Source of the DNA: Microtetraspora niveoalba
GTDB lineage: Bacteria > Actinomycetota > Actinomycetes > Streptosporangiales > Streptosporangiaceae
Direction: 5' to 3'
DNA length: 64,000 bases
Assembly (NCBI RefSeq): GCF_001570405.1
Contig: NZ_BBYM01000005.1
Span: 62,001 to 126,000 of the forward strand
Positions 28,620 through 36,421 of this stretch are shown one piece after another. Numbering within the stretch: the stretch's first letter is position 1; each line of letters begins with the position of its first letter. The notes beneath the pieces were generated by a model that saw only the letters and a program-made list of their open reading frames with translations, was not told the origin of the DNA and did no database searches. The position numbers were made by a program, and so were the translations under genes.

Positions 28620-29843
28620 ATGAACCAGCGCACGCTCCTGATCACACTCACCGGTCCGGATCGGCCGGGAGTCACCTCGCGCCTGTTCACCGTGCTGGCC
28701 GGGTTTCCCGTGACAGTCGCGGACGTCGAGCAGGTCGTCATCCGCGGTCGGCTCACCCTCGGCGTGCTCGTCGCGTACGCGGGCGGGCCCCCGTCCGGCA
28801 CCGGGAGCACCCTGGGCGGACTGTGGACGGCCGTCGAACAGGTCGCCGCCGATCTCGACATGGAGCTGGAGATCGCCACCGGCACCGTCTCCAAGGAGAA
28901 ACGGCGCCGGGGACGGCTCCACGTCACCGTGCTCGGGGCCCCGCTCACGCCGTCCGCCATGGCCGGGATCAGTGGCAGGATCGCCGCGTGCGGGGCCAAC
29001 ATCGACCGCATCGAGCGGCTGTCGAGCTACCCCGTCACGTGCATCGAGCTCCAGGTGTCCGGGGCGGACCCGATGGCGATGCGGGCCGAGCTCGCCGCCG
29101 AGGCCGCGCTCCAGCACGTGGACGTCGCCGTCCAGCGCTCCGGCCTGCACCGCCGCGCCAAGCGCCTCATCGTGATGGACGTCGACTCGACCCTCATCCA
29201 GGCCGAGGTCATCGAGCTGCTGGCCCGGCACGCCGGGTGCCTCGACGAGGTCGCCCGGGTGACCGAGGCGGCCATGCGTGGCGAGATCGACTTCGCCGAG
29301 TCGCTGACCCGGCGGGTGGCCCTGCTGGAAGGGCTGCCCGAGGAGATCTTCGAGCAGGTCGCCAAAGAGGTGGTCTACACGCCCGGGGCCCGCACGCTCG
29401 TACGCACGCTGAAGCGCCTCGACTACCGCTTCGCGATCGTCAGCGGCGGGTTCACCCAGATCACCGACAGCCTGGTCGAGGAGCTCGGCATCGACTACTC
29501 CGCGGCGAACACGCTGGAGGTCGTGGACGGCAGGCTGACCGGCCGGCTGGTGGGCGAGATCGTGGACCGTCCCGGCAAGGCGCGGGCCCTGGAGCGGTTC
29601 GCCGCGCAGGCCGGCATCCCGATCAACCAGACGGTCGCGATCGGCGACGGCGCCAACGACCTCGACATGATCGCCGCGGCGGGCATAGGGATCGCCTTCA
29701 ACGCCAAGCCGATCGTGCGGCAGGCCGCCGACACCGCGGTGAACGTCCCGTACCTGGACTCGATCCTTTACTTGCTCGGCATCTCGCGCGAGGAGGTCGA
29801 GGCGGCCGACGCCGAGGACGGGGTCGTCACCTCTCATCGCTGA
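28620..29843 (+). CDS. serB: Phosphoserine phosphatase SerB with ACT domains
   Basis: Last step of L-serine synthesis. 407 aa: two N-terminal ACT-like domains (LLITLTGPDRPGVTSRLFTVLAG; LHVTVLGAPLTPSAMAGI), then the HAD phosphatase with DVDSTLIQ (nucleophile Asp, about residue 187), SGGFTQ and GDGANDLDM. The ATG follows TAGCGT (28606-28611) by 8 nt with no Shine-Dalgarno, a leaderless pattern. Its last 10 bp overlap the convergent FUSC gene. Confidence 0.95.
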   Translation: MNQRTLLITLTGPDRPGVTSRLFTVLAGFPVTVADVEQVVIRGRLTLGVLVAYAGGPPSGTGSTLGGLWTAVEQVAADLDMELEIATGTVSKEKRRRGRLHVTVLGAPLTPSAMAGISGRIAACGANIDRIERLSSYPVTCIELQVSGADPMAMRAELAAEAALQHVDVAVQRSGLHRRAKRLIVMDVDSTLIQAEVIELLARHAGCLDEVARVTEAAMRGEIDFAESLTRRVALLEGLPEEIFEQVAKEVVYTPGARTLVRTLKRLDYRFAIVSGGFTQITDSLVEELGIDYSAANTLEVVDGRLTGRLVGEIVDRPGKARALERFAAQAGIPINQTVAIGDGANDLDMIAAAGIGIAFNAKPIVRQAADTAVNVPYLDSILYLLGISREEVEAADAEDGVVTSHR

Positions 29844-32032
29844 AAGGCCGCCGACCCGCCGGCCCCTTCGGCGCCGTCCGCTGCGAAGGCCGCGGCGGCG
29901 CACTCGCACAGCCGCGCCGACTCCGAGTTGAGCGAGCGCATCGCGTGGTGGACCGCGGCCGCCTGCAGCAGGGTCCGCCGCACCTTGGTCGCGCTGTCGG
30001 CCGGCGCCGTGTCCAGCTCGTCCAGACGCCGCCCGGCCAGCGTGCCCAGCCAACCGCCGAAATCGGCCAGCGTGCCGTCCACCTCCCCGCCCGGCTCGTA
30101 CGGCTCGCCGGCCTCCACGGCCGTCGCCGCGTCCTCCAGCCGGTCGGCGACGGCGTCGAGGATCTCGGGAACGGGCCCCGCGTCGGCCCGGTCCGCGCGC
30201 AGCACCGAGGTGACCGCCATCAGGTCGTCGCGTACCCGCTGGGAGAGGGACACCGCCTCACCGACCCCCTCAGGCGCCGTGACGCCCGGCTCGTGCTCGA
30301 TGTAGTCGAGGGCCCGCGACACCGCCACCGTGGCGCGTGACGCCTTCCTGATGGCCTCCTCGGCCTTGTCCCGCGGCAGCTCGTCCCTGCTCACCTGGGC
30401 CAGGGTCCGCGAAGCCGCGCCGTGGGTCCGCAACATCCGCGCGACGCGGTCGCTCAGCCGGGCGGTCTCGCCGCGCGGCCACAGCAGGCGCGTGCAGGCC
30501 AGCGCGATCACCGCGCCGAGGATCGTCAGCCCGATCCGCGCGCCCGCGAGCTGCGGCCGCTGCGGCACCTGGAAGTCGATGAGCAGGAGCACGAACATGT
30601 TGAGGAACGTGATCCAGTACGCGAACCGGGCGCCGGCCATGCTGAACGCCAGGAACGCCGCGACGGCGATCATGATCGCCAGCGGCCAGCGGTGCGGCGC
30701 GACCAGCAGGATCATGGCCGCGGCGAGGCCGCCGACCGCCGTCCCGAGCGTGCGTCCGCCCGCCTTCGCGATCGTCTCACCGTACGTCGGCTGGATCGTC
30801 ACCAGCACGGTGATCGCGAGCCACTGCGGATAGGCGGGCTTGGCGAACACGATGATCAGCATGGCGATCAGCGTGCCGAGCGCGACCCGCAGCGCGTGCC
30901 GGAACCCCGGGTCGTCGAGGGCCAGCCGGTAGCGCACCTCGGGCGTGACCGGGGCCCCGAACTGCGGCAGCGCCAGGCGCGGCGAGGACAGTTCCAGGGC
31001 GGGGCCCGCCGCCTTCTCCACCGCCGCCGTGAGCCGCTCGGCGCAGTTCTCGACCTGGCGGAGCATGACGAGGACGAGCAGCTCGCGCTCCCCCTTCGGC
31101 CGCACCCCCCGCAGCTCGTCCACGCGCCCCTTGAACTCGCCGATCCCGGCCGGGAGCTCCAGGCCGGCCTCCGGGTGGGCGAGCGCGTGCGACATCGAGC
31201 GCAGCGACCGGGCGAGCGTCGCGGTCAGCTCCGAGAGGCCCACCCGCTCGTCCACGTCGGGGCGCTGGCGGTGCAGCGTCGCGCACAGCCCCCGCAACGT
31301 CACCGCCTCGTACAGCACCCGCCGGAAGGCGGCCACCACCGCCTCCGCCTGGGGGGAGCGCCGCTGCCAGCGGCGCCGCGCGCACGCCTTCGCGGCCTTC
31401 TCCCGGGCCGCCGTGGCCGCGCGCCGCCGTTCGTCCCAGGCGTCCCGGTCGAGGCTCATGTCGTCGGCCGCGTCCACGAGGTCGGCGAGGCAGGCGGCGG
31501 TCTCCGACAGAACGACCGGCAGGGGGCGGGTGCCGCGCCACGGCCACGGCAGCGGGAGCAGCACCGTGGCCAGCAGCCCTCCGAGGAGCATCAGTCCCAG
31601 GTGCGGGAGCGGGTCGACCGGCAGCGGGTTCGCCGCGGTCAGCAGGAGCGCCAGCGCCGCCGTCGGGCCCATCATCGGCACCACGATGCCCAGCCCCGCG
31701 AGCGCGGGGGTGACCAGGATCAGCAGCCATTCGTTCCGGCCGACCAGCACGATGCCGAGCAGCGTGCCGACCGCCAGGGCGAAGGTGGCGCCGAAGAGCC
31801 GGGCCATCCGCACGCCCCCGGGATCGCGGGCGCCCCTGACCGCGACGAGCCAGGCGCCGGTGCTGATCACCGCGCCTCCGGCGGGATGCCCCAGCACGAG
31901 CCCGACGATCATCGGGACCGCCACGCAGGCGCCCCCGATCAGGCCGAGCCCGAGCGCCAGGCGAGGGTCCTCGACCTTCAGCGCCCGGGCGAGCCGGCCG
32001 GCCCAGCGTCTAGGGGCGGTGAACCCGGACAA
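29834..32032 (-). CDS. FUSC-family membrane protein (aromatic-acid/efflux exporter-like)
   Basis: 732 aa with the typical FUSC architecture: an N-terminal block of about six hydrophobic helices (residues 25-165), a cytoplasmic helical domain, a second block (about 375-500, starting FRHALRVALGTLIAMLIIVFAKP), and a C-terminal cytoplasmic domain. Related to YccS/AaeB exporters. Its start overlaps the SixA-like gene by 23 bp, so it is likely cotranscribed with it. Substrate unknown. Confidence 0.88.
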   Translation of the reverse strand: MSGFTAPRRWAGRLARALKVEDPRLALGLGLIGGACVAVPMIVGLVLGHPAGGAVISTGAWLVAVRGARDPGGVRMARLFGATFALAVGTLLGIVLVGRNEWLLILVTPALAGLGIVVPMMGPTAALALLLTAANPLPVDPLPHLGLMLLGGLLATVLLPLPWPWRGTRPLPVVLSETAACLADLVDAADDMSLDRDAWDERRRAATAAREKAAKACARRRWQRRSPQAEAVVAAFRRVLYEAVTLRGLCATLHRQRPDVDERVGLSELTATLARSLRSMSHALAHPEAGLELPAGIGEFKGRVDELRGVRPKGERELLVLVMLRQVENCAERLTAAVEKAAGPALELSSPRLALPQFGAPVTPEVRYRLALDDPGFRHALRVALGTLIAMLIIVFAKPAYPQWLAITVLVTIQPTYGETIAKAGGRTLGTAVGGLAAAMILLVAPHRWPLAIMIAVAAFLAFSMAGARFAYWITFLNMFVLLLIDFQVPQRPQLAGARIGLTILGAVIALACTRLLWPRGETARLSDRVARMLRTHGAASRTLAQVSRDELPRDKAEEAIRKASRATVAVSRALDYIEHEPGVTAPEGVGEAVSLSQRVRDDLMAVTSVLRADRADAGPVPEILDAVADRLEDAATAVEAGEPYEPGGEVDGTLADFGGWLGTLAGRRLDELDTAPADSATKVRRTLLQAAAVHHAMRSLNSESARLCECAAAAFAADGAEGAGGSAAFQR

Positions 32033-32510
32033 GAGCGCCGGTCCCCGGGTCGAGGTCCTGCCAGCCTCCGTGCGACTCGATCACGGCGTACGCCCCGGGA
32101 GGAAACCCCGCGTCCCCGTCCCCGGTGAGAGTGAGCACCAGCTCGTGGACACCCGGGTTGTGGCCGACGAGGACCAGCGTCGCCACCTCCGGACCGGTAC
32201 GGCGCAGCAGGTCGAGCAGCTCGTCGGCGTACGCCTCGTAGATGTCGCGCTCGATCTCGATCGGCGCGTCGATCCCGAGCAGCTCCGCCGTCTCTCTGGT
32301 GCGCGTCGACGGCGAGCAGAGCACGAGCCCGGGCTTCAGCGGGCGGATGAGATCGCCCGCCCGGCGGGCGTCGCGCTTCCCCTGCTCGGTGAGCGGACGT
32401 TCGCGGTCGGCCAGACCGGGCACCTGCGCGGCCGCGGCGTGCCGCACGACGATCAGCGTCTTCACCGGGCCCGCGCTTCCCGGACCCACGTTCGCCGGGC
32501 CGCCGTTCAT
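32010..32510 (-). CDS. SixA-like histidine phosphatase
   Basis: 166 aa. Phosphohistidine phosphatase fold: LIVVRHAAA (RHG-type motif with the catalytic His, about residue 24), CSPSTRTRETAELL, and the second His in VLVGHNPGVHEL. E. coli SixA dephosphorylates phospho-His in phosphotransfer proteins. Coupled on both sides: ATGA with the upstream 34-aa gene, and a 23-bp overlap with FUSC. Confidence 0.9.
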   Translation of the reverse strand: MNGGPANVGPGSAGPVKTLIVVRHAAAAQVPGLADRERPLTEQGKRDARRAGDLIRPLKPGLVLCSPSTRTRETAELLGIDAPIEIERDIYEAYADELLDLLRRTGPEVATLVLVGHNPGVHELVLTLTGDGDAGFPPGAYAVIESHGGWQDLDPGTGALVRVHRP

Positions 32511-32611
32511 CGGGACGCCCAGACCGCGAGAGCGACGATCACCGCGAACATCGCCACCATGCCGAGCAGGATCAACAGGAGGCCCCGGCCGCCGCCGGAT
32601 CGCTTGTCCAT
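32507..32611 (-). CDS. 34-aa single-pass membrane peptide
   Basis: MDKRSGGGRG then LLLILLGMVAMFAVIVALAVWASR: a basic Gly-rich head and one transmembrane helix. Its TGA overlaps the ATG of the SixA-like gene (ATGA). It is the first cistron of the SixA-FUSC unit and may help assemble the FUSC complex (inference). Confidence 0.65.
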   Translation of the reverse strand: MDKRSGGGRGLLLILLGMVAMFAVIVALAVWASR

Positions 32612-32645
32612 GACTCCTGAGTCTAGATGCGCCGGAAAAGGCCGA

Positions 32646-32673
32646 GGGCCCCCCGCGTACGCGCGGAGGGCCC
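32646..32673 (-). terminator. hppA terminator
   Basis: 12-bp stem with one mismatch (GGGCCCCCCGCG / CGCGGAGGGCCC) and a TACG loop. On the minus strand it is followed by a TTTT run. Confidence 0.8.
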
Positions 32674-32690
32674 CCTGCCTGACGGTCATC

Positions 32691-35039
32691 TCAGCTCGCC
32701 ACGGTCTCCGGGGCGCGCTCCTCGTTGTTGGAGGTGATGCTGCCGGAACGGCGCTTGGACACCACGATCGCGCCCACGACCACCGCGACGGCGACGGCCG
32801 TCGCGCCGACGCGCAACGCGACGTTGTCGGCGTACGCCACGACCGCCGGGGCGATCAGCAGCGCCACCAGGTTCATCACCTTGATCAGCGGGTTGATCGC
32901 GGGACCGGCGGTGTCCTTGAACGGGTCGCCGACGGTGTCGCCGATGACGGTCGCCGCGTGGGCCTCCGAGCCCTTGCCGCCGTGGCTGCCGTCCTCGACC
33001 AGCTTCTTGGCGTTGTCCCACGCACCACCGGAGTTCGCGAGGAACACCGCCATCAGCGTGCCGGCCGCGATCGCACCGGCCAGGTAGGCGCCCAGCGGCG
33101 CGTACCCGAAGGCGAAGCCGACGGCGATGGGCGTCATGACGGCGAGCAGACCGGGCGTGGCCAGCTCGCGCAGCGAGTCGCGGGTGCAGATGTCCACGAC
33201 CCGGCCGTAGTCCGGCTGCTCGCTCCCGTCCATGATCCCCGGCTTGGTGCGGAACTGCTCGCGCACCTCGAAGACGACCCGTCCGGCCGCCCGGCCGACC
33301 GCCATGATGGCCAGTCCGGAGAACAGGAACACGACCGCGGCGCCGATGATCAGGCCGACCAGCGCGTTCGGCGAGTCGACGGAGAGGCTGAAGGTCGCGA
33401 ACGACCCCAGCGCGTCCTTGACGCCCTGGCTGGCCTTGGCGAGCTGATCCTCGACCGCCGTACGGAACGAGCCGAACAGCGCCGTGGCCGCCAGTACCGC
33501 GGTCGCGATGGCGATGCCCTTGGTGATGGCCTTGGTGGTGTTGCCGACCGCGTCGAGAGAGGTGAGGACGCGGGCGCCCTCGCCCTCGACGTCGCCGGAC
33601 ATCTCCGCGATGCCCTGCGCGTTGTCGGACACCGGGCCGAACGTGTCCATGGAGACGATCACGCCGACCGTGGTCAGGAGACCGGTGCCGGCGAGCGCGA
33701 CCGCGAACAGGGCCACGGTCACGTTCCCGAAGCCGAGCAGGAACGCGCCGTACACCGCGCCGCCGATGAGGAGCGCGGAATAGACGGCCGACTCCAGGCC
33801 GACCGAGATGCCGGACAGGATGACGGTCGCCGGGCCGGTCAGCGAGCTCTCGCCGATCTCCTTCACGGGACGCCGGTTGGTCTCGGTGAAGTAGCCGGTG
33901 AGGATCTGGATCGCGCTGGCGAGCACCAGGCCGATCAGCACCGCGCCGATGGCGATCAGACGCGGGTCGGAGCCGAGAGCGGCGATCTCCGCGCTCACGC
34001 CGTTCAGCTCGCTGAAGCTCGCGGGCAGGTAAATGAACGCCGCACCGGCCACCAGCACGGCGGAGATCGCGGCGGAGATGAAGAAGCCGCGGTTGATCGC
34101 GGCCATCCCGTTGCGGTCGCCCGAGCGCGGAGCCGTGGTGAAGATGCCGATGATCGCGGTGATGACGCCGATCATCGGGACGATCAGCGGGAACACCAGG
34201 CCCTCGGTCCCGAAGGCGGCCTTGCCCAGGATCAGGCTCGCGACCAGCATGACCGCGTACGACTCGAACAGGTCGGCCGCCATGCCGGCGCAGTCGCCGA
34301 CGTTGTCGCCCACGTTGTCGGCGATGGTGGCCGCGTTGCGCGGGTCGTCCTCGGGGATGCCCTGCTCGACCTTGCCCACCAGGTCGGCGCCGACGTCGGC
34401 GGCCTTGGTGAAGATGCCGCCGCCGACCCGCATGAACATGGCGAGCAGCGCGGCGCCGAAGCCGAAGCCCTCGAGCACGCTGGGGGCGTCGCCCTTGTAG
34501 ATGAGCACGACGATCGCCGCGCCCAGCAGGCCGAGCCCGACCGTGAACATGCCCGCCACGCCGCCGGTGCGGAAGGCGATGCGCATCGCGGCCTTCTCAC
34601 CCGGCGTGATGCCCTCGCCGCCCGCCTGGGCGCCCCGGGCGGCGGCCGCCACGCGGACGTTGCCGCGTACGGCGAGCCACATGCCGGTGAAACCGGTCAG
34701 CGCGGAGAACACCGCGCCGACCACGAAGAACAGGGACCGTCCCACTGCCACGCCGGTCGAGGACGACGGCAGCAGGAGCAACAGGAAGGGAATGACGACA
34801 ACGAAAATAGCGAGCGTACGGAACTGCCGCGTGAGATACGCGGCGGCGCCCTGTTGGACGGCCCGGGCGATGTTCTGCATCCGCTCGGTGCCTTGTCCCG
34901 CGGAGAGCACCTCGCGGACCAGACCGCCCGCGACGGCGAGAGCGATCAGGGCCACCGCGGCGACCACGACGACGAGTGTGAGATGGGAACCGTTCAGGGA
35001 GACCGCTGCGCCTTCGTCAGCGGCGAGATAGGCAGACAT
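32691..35039 (-). CDS. hppA: Membrane-bound proton-translocating pyrophosphatase
   Basis: Hydrolyses PPi and pumps H+ across the membrane. 782 aa, about 15-16 transmembrane helices. The PPi-binding motifs GGGIFTKAADVGADLVGKVE and DNVGDNVGDCAGMAADLFE (near 200-265) are present. GNTTKAITKG carries Lys where K+-dependent enzymes have Ala, which marks the K+-independent, H+-pumping subgroup. It sits behind a 411-nt non-coding leader with palindromes and has its own terminator. Confidence 0.96.
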   Translation of the reverse strand: MSAYLAADEGAAVSLNGSHLTLVVVVAAVALIALAVAGGLVREVLSAGQGTERMQNIARAVQQGAAAYLTRQFRTLAIFVVVIPFLLLLLPSSSTGVAVGRSLFFVVGAVFSALTGFTGMWLAVRGNVRVAAAARGAQAGGEGITPGEKAAMRIAFRTGGVAGMFTVGLGLLGAAIVVLIYKGDAPSVLEGFGFGAALLAMFMRVGGGIFTKAADVGADLVGKVEQGIPEDDPRNAATIADNVGDNVGDCAGMAADLFESYAVMLVASLILGKAAFGTEGLVFPLIVPMIGVITAIIGIFTTAPRSGDRNGMAAINRGFFISAAISAVLVAGAAFIYLPASFSELNGVSAEIAALGSDPRLIAIGAVLIGLVLASAIQILTGYFTETNRRPVKEIGESSLTGPATVILSGISVGLESAVYSALLIGGAVYGAFLLGFGNVTVALFAVALAGTGLLTTVGVIVSMDTFGPVSDNAQGIAEMSGDVEGEGARVLTSLDAVGNTTKAITKGIAIATAVLAATALFGSFRTAVEDQLAKASQGVKDALGSFATFSLSVDSPNALVGLIIGAAVVFLFSGLAIMAVGRAAGRVVFEVREQFRTKPGIMDGSEQPDYGRVVDICTRDSLRELATPGLLAVMTPIAVGFAFGYAPLGAYLAGAIAAGTLMAVFLANSGGAWDNAKKLVEDGSHGGKGSEAHAATVIGDTVGDPFKDTAGPAINPLIKVMNLVALLIAPAVVAYADNVALRVGATAVAVAVVVGAIVVSKRRSGSITSNNEERAPETVAS

Positions 35040-35322
35040 CCGTCCTCCTCGGCCAGACGGGTTCTGGAGTCCGCGCGAACAACGAGGAAATACGCTGCTA
35101 TCCGCGCCGACTCATATGTCCCGGGCGGCGCTGCTGTAATGGTTTAGGCGGTCCGAGCGGCGCCTTCCGGGTGGTTGGCAGTGCCGCTTCCGGTTGCATC
35201 CGCAATACCTTGGCCGGTGCGGGGAGTCTACGCAGCGGGACGGCGGATATGAAGGCCCTTTCGACCGTCAATCGCGACGGCGTTTCGCAATGACGTGATC
35301 TTTGCCTGGCCACGCCGCTTGC

Positions 35323-35387
35323 TTGACCGAATGCGGTCAAATATACGGCGGGCCCGATATCCGGGTTTCGGTCGACCGGATATCGGG
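35323..35387. other. Two perfect palindromes upstream of hppA
   Basis: TTGACCG-AATG-CGGTCAA (35323-35340) and CCCGATATCCGG / CCGGATATCGGG (35353-35364 and 35376-35387, 11-nt loop). They lie 280-350 bp upstream of hppA in an AT-richer part of the 411-nt gap (35040-35450), the rest of which holds only the terminator at 35402-35445. They may be regulator sites or structured RNA in a long hppA leader. Confidence 0.65.
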
Positions 35388-35401
35388 GATGGTGGGCAAC
35401 A

Positions 35402-35445
35402 CAAAAAGATCGAGCGCCGCCCCCTGCGAGGAGGGGCACTCGATC
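35402..35445 (-). terminator. bldG operon terminator
   Basis: Long stem GATCGAG(N)GCCCC-type (35408-35445, perfect outer 7 bp) with an inner GCCCC/GGGGC stem. On the minus strand it is followed by TTTTTGT. A classical rho-independent terminator 6 nt after the anti-sigma stop. Confidence 0.85.
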
Positions 35446-35450
35446 TCGGA

Positions 35451-35879
35451 TCAGACCGCGGCCACGCCGTTGGGCGACGCGGGCCAGCTCATGCGGATGC
35501 GCATGCCCTTGGCGCCCGATGACACCTCGACGTCGTCGGCCAGGCCTGCGATGACCGCGATCCCGAGGCCGGGCATCTCGGGCAGGAGAGCGCCGTCCGT
35601 GGGAACCACGGGTTGCTGGAGGTCGTCGCTCGGGGCGACATCGGTGACGGTCACCTCGAAGCGCCCCGAGTCGTCGCGCAACTCGATCACGATCGGCTCT
35701 CCCGGGCAATGGACGCGATGTGCCTCCACTGCCCGCGAGCACGCCTCCCCGACAGCGAGCCGCACCTCGTCCAGCAGTGCCTCCGACACACCGGTGCGCC
35801 GGGCGATGGCCGTGGCGACCAGCCGCGCCGTACGCACGTGGGCCGGGAGAGCGCTGAACGTCAGCTCGACGGTGGCCAT
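35451..35879 (-). CDS. Anti-sigma factor (RsbW/SpoIIAB-like ATP-binding), BldG partner
   Basis: 142 aa HATPase_c-type protein. N box VRLAVGEACSRAVEAH near residue 43-58, then the shortened ATP-lid region ending PEMPGLGIAVIAGLADDVEV and MRIRMSW. It lies 16 nt downstream of bldG, matching the bldG-SCO3548 pair of S. coelicolor. It likely phosphorylates BldG and sequesters a sigma factor. Confidence 0.9.
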   Translation of the reverse strand: MATVELTFSALPAHVRTARLVATAIARRTGVSEALLDEVRLAVGEACSRAVEAHRVHCPGEPIVIELRDDSGRFEVTVTDVAPSDDLQQPVVPTDGALLPEMPGLGIAVIAGLADDVEVSSGAKGMRIRMSWPASPNGVAAV

Positions 35880-35895
35880 GCTGGCTCCTCGGCCG

Positions 35896-36246
35896 TCACT
35901 TGTCTCGGCCGTGGGCTTCCTTGGCCTCGTCCACCGAGGCGTAGATCCCGAAGACCTTCGTGAGACCGGTGATCCGGAAGATCTTCAGGATGCGCTCCTG
36001 CGTGCAGACGAGCTCCAGGGAGCCGTCGTGCGCCCGCACCCGCTTGAGACCGCCGACCAGCACGCCGAGGCCGGTCGAGTCCAGGAAGTCCACCTTCTCC
36101 ATGTTCACAAGAAGGTGGAAGTTGCCCTTGTTGACCAGGTCGATCAGCAGCTCACGCAGCCGGGGCGCGGTGTAGACGTCGATCTCACCTTCGACATCGA
36201 CGATGGTGAGGTTGTCCTCGGAATGGTGGTCCAACTTCAGATCCAC
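35896..36246 (-). CDS. bldG: Anti-anti-sigma factor BldG (STAS)
   Basis: 116 aa from a GTG with GGAGG 5 nt upstream. STAS domain with phosphoacceptor Ser in [24 protein letters not shown] (about Ser57). The block [16 protein letters not shown] is nearly the same as in Streptomyces BldG. In Streptomyces BldG is needed for aerial growth and antibiotic production. A longer reading frame upstream would enter the divergent promoter region. The 175-nt gap to the helicase holds both promoters. Confidence 0.94.
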   Translation of the reverse strand: MDLKLDHHSEDNLTIVDVEGEIDVYTAPRLRELLIDLVNKGNFHLLVNMEKVDFLDSTGLGVLVGGLKRVRAHDGSLELVCTQERILKIFRITGLTKVFGIYASVDEAKEAHGRDK

Positions 36247-36421
36247 AGATCCTCCAGCGCCTTGCATGCGTAGGTCCTCGGATGAGGTCGTGCATCCTGG
36301 TAGCTCGGAAAGCCCCGGAAGAACGACCCCGACGCGCGGCATTCAACCACGCTACGACTCCGTGTCTATACGAAATCCCGACTCCGAGCGACTCTCCCCA
36401 CAGATGCCATAGTGGAAACCA

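Noticed and set aside
30945-35147. 1400-aa plus-strand frame opposite FUSC, sixA and hppA
   Set aside because: Crosses several well-supported minus-strand genes and two non-coding regions; Ala/Asp/Arg-rich with no domain.
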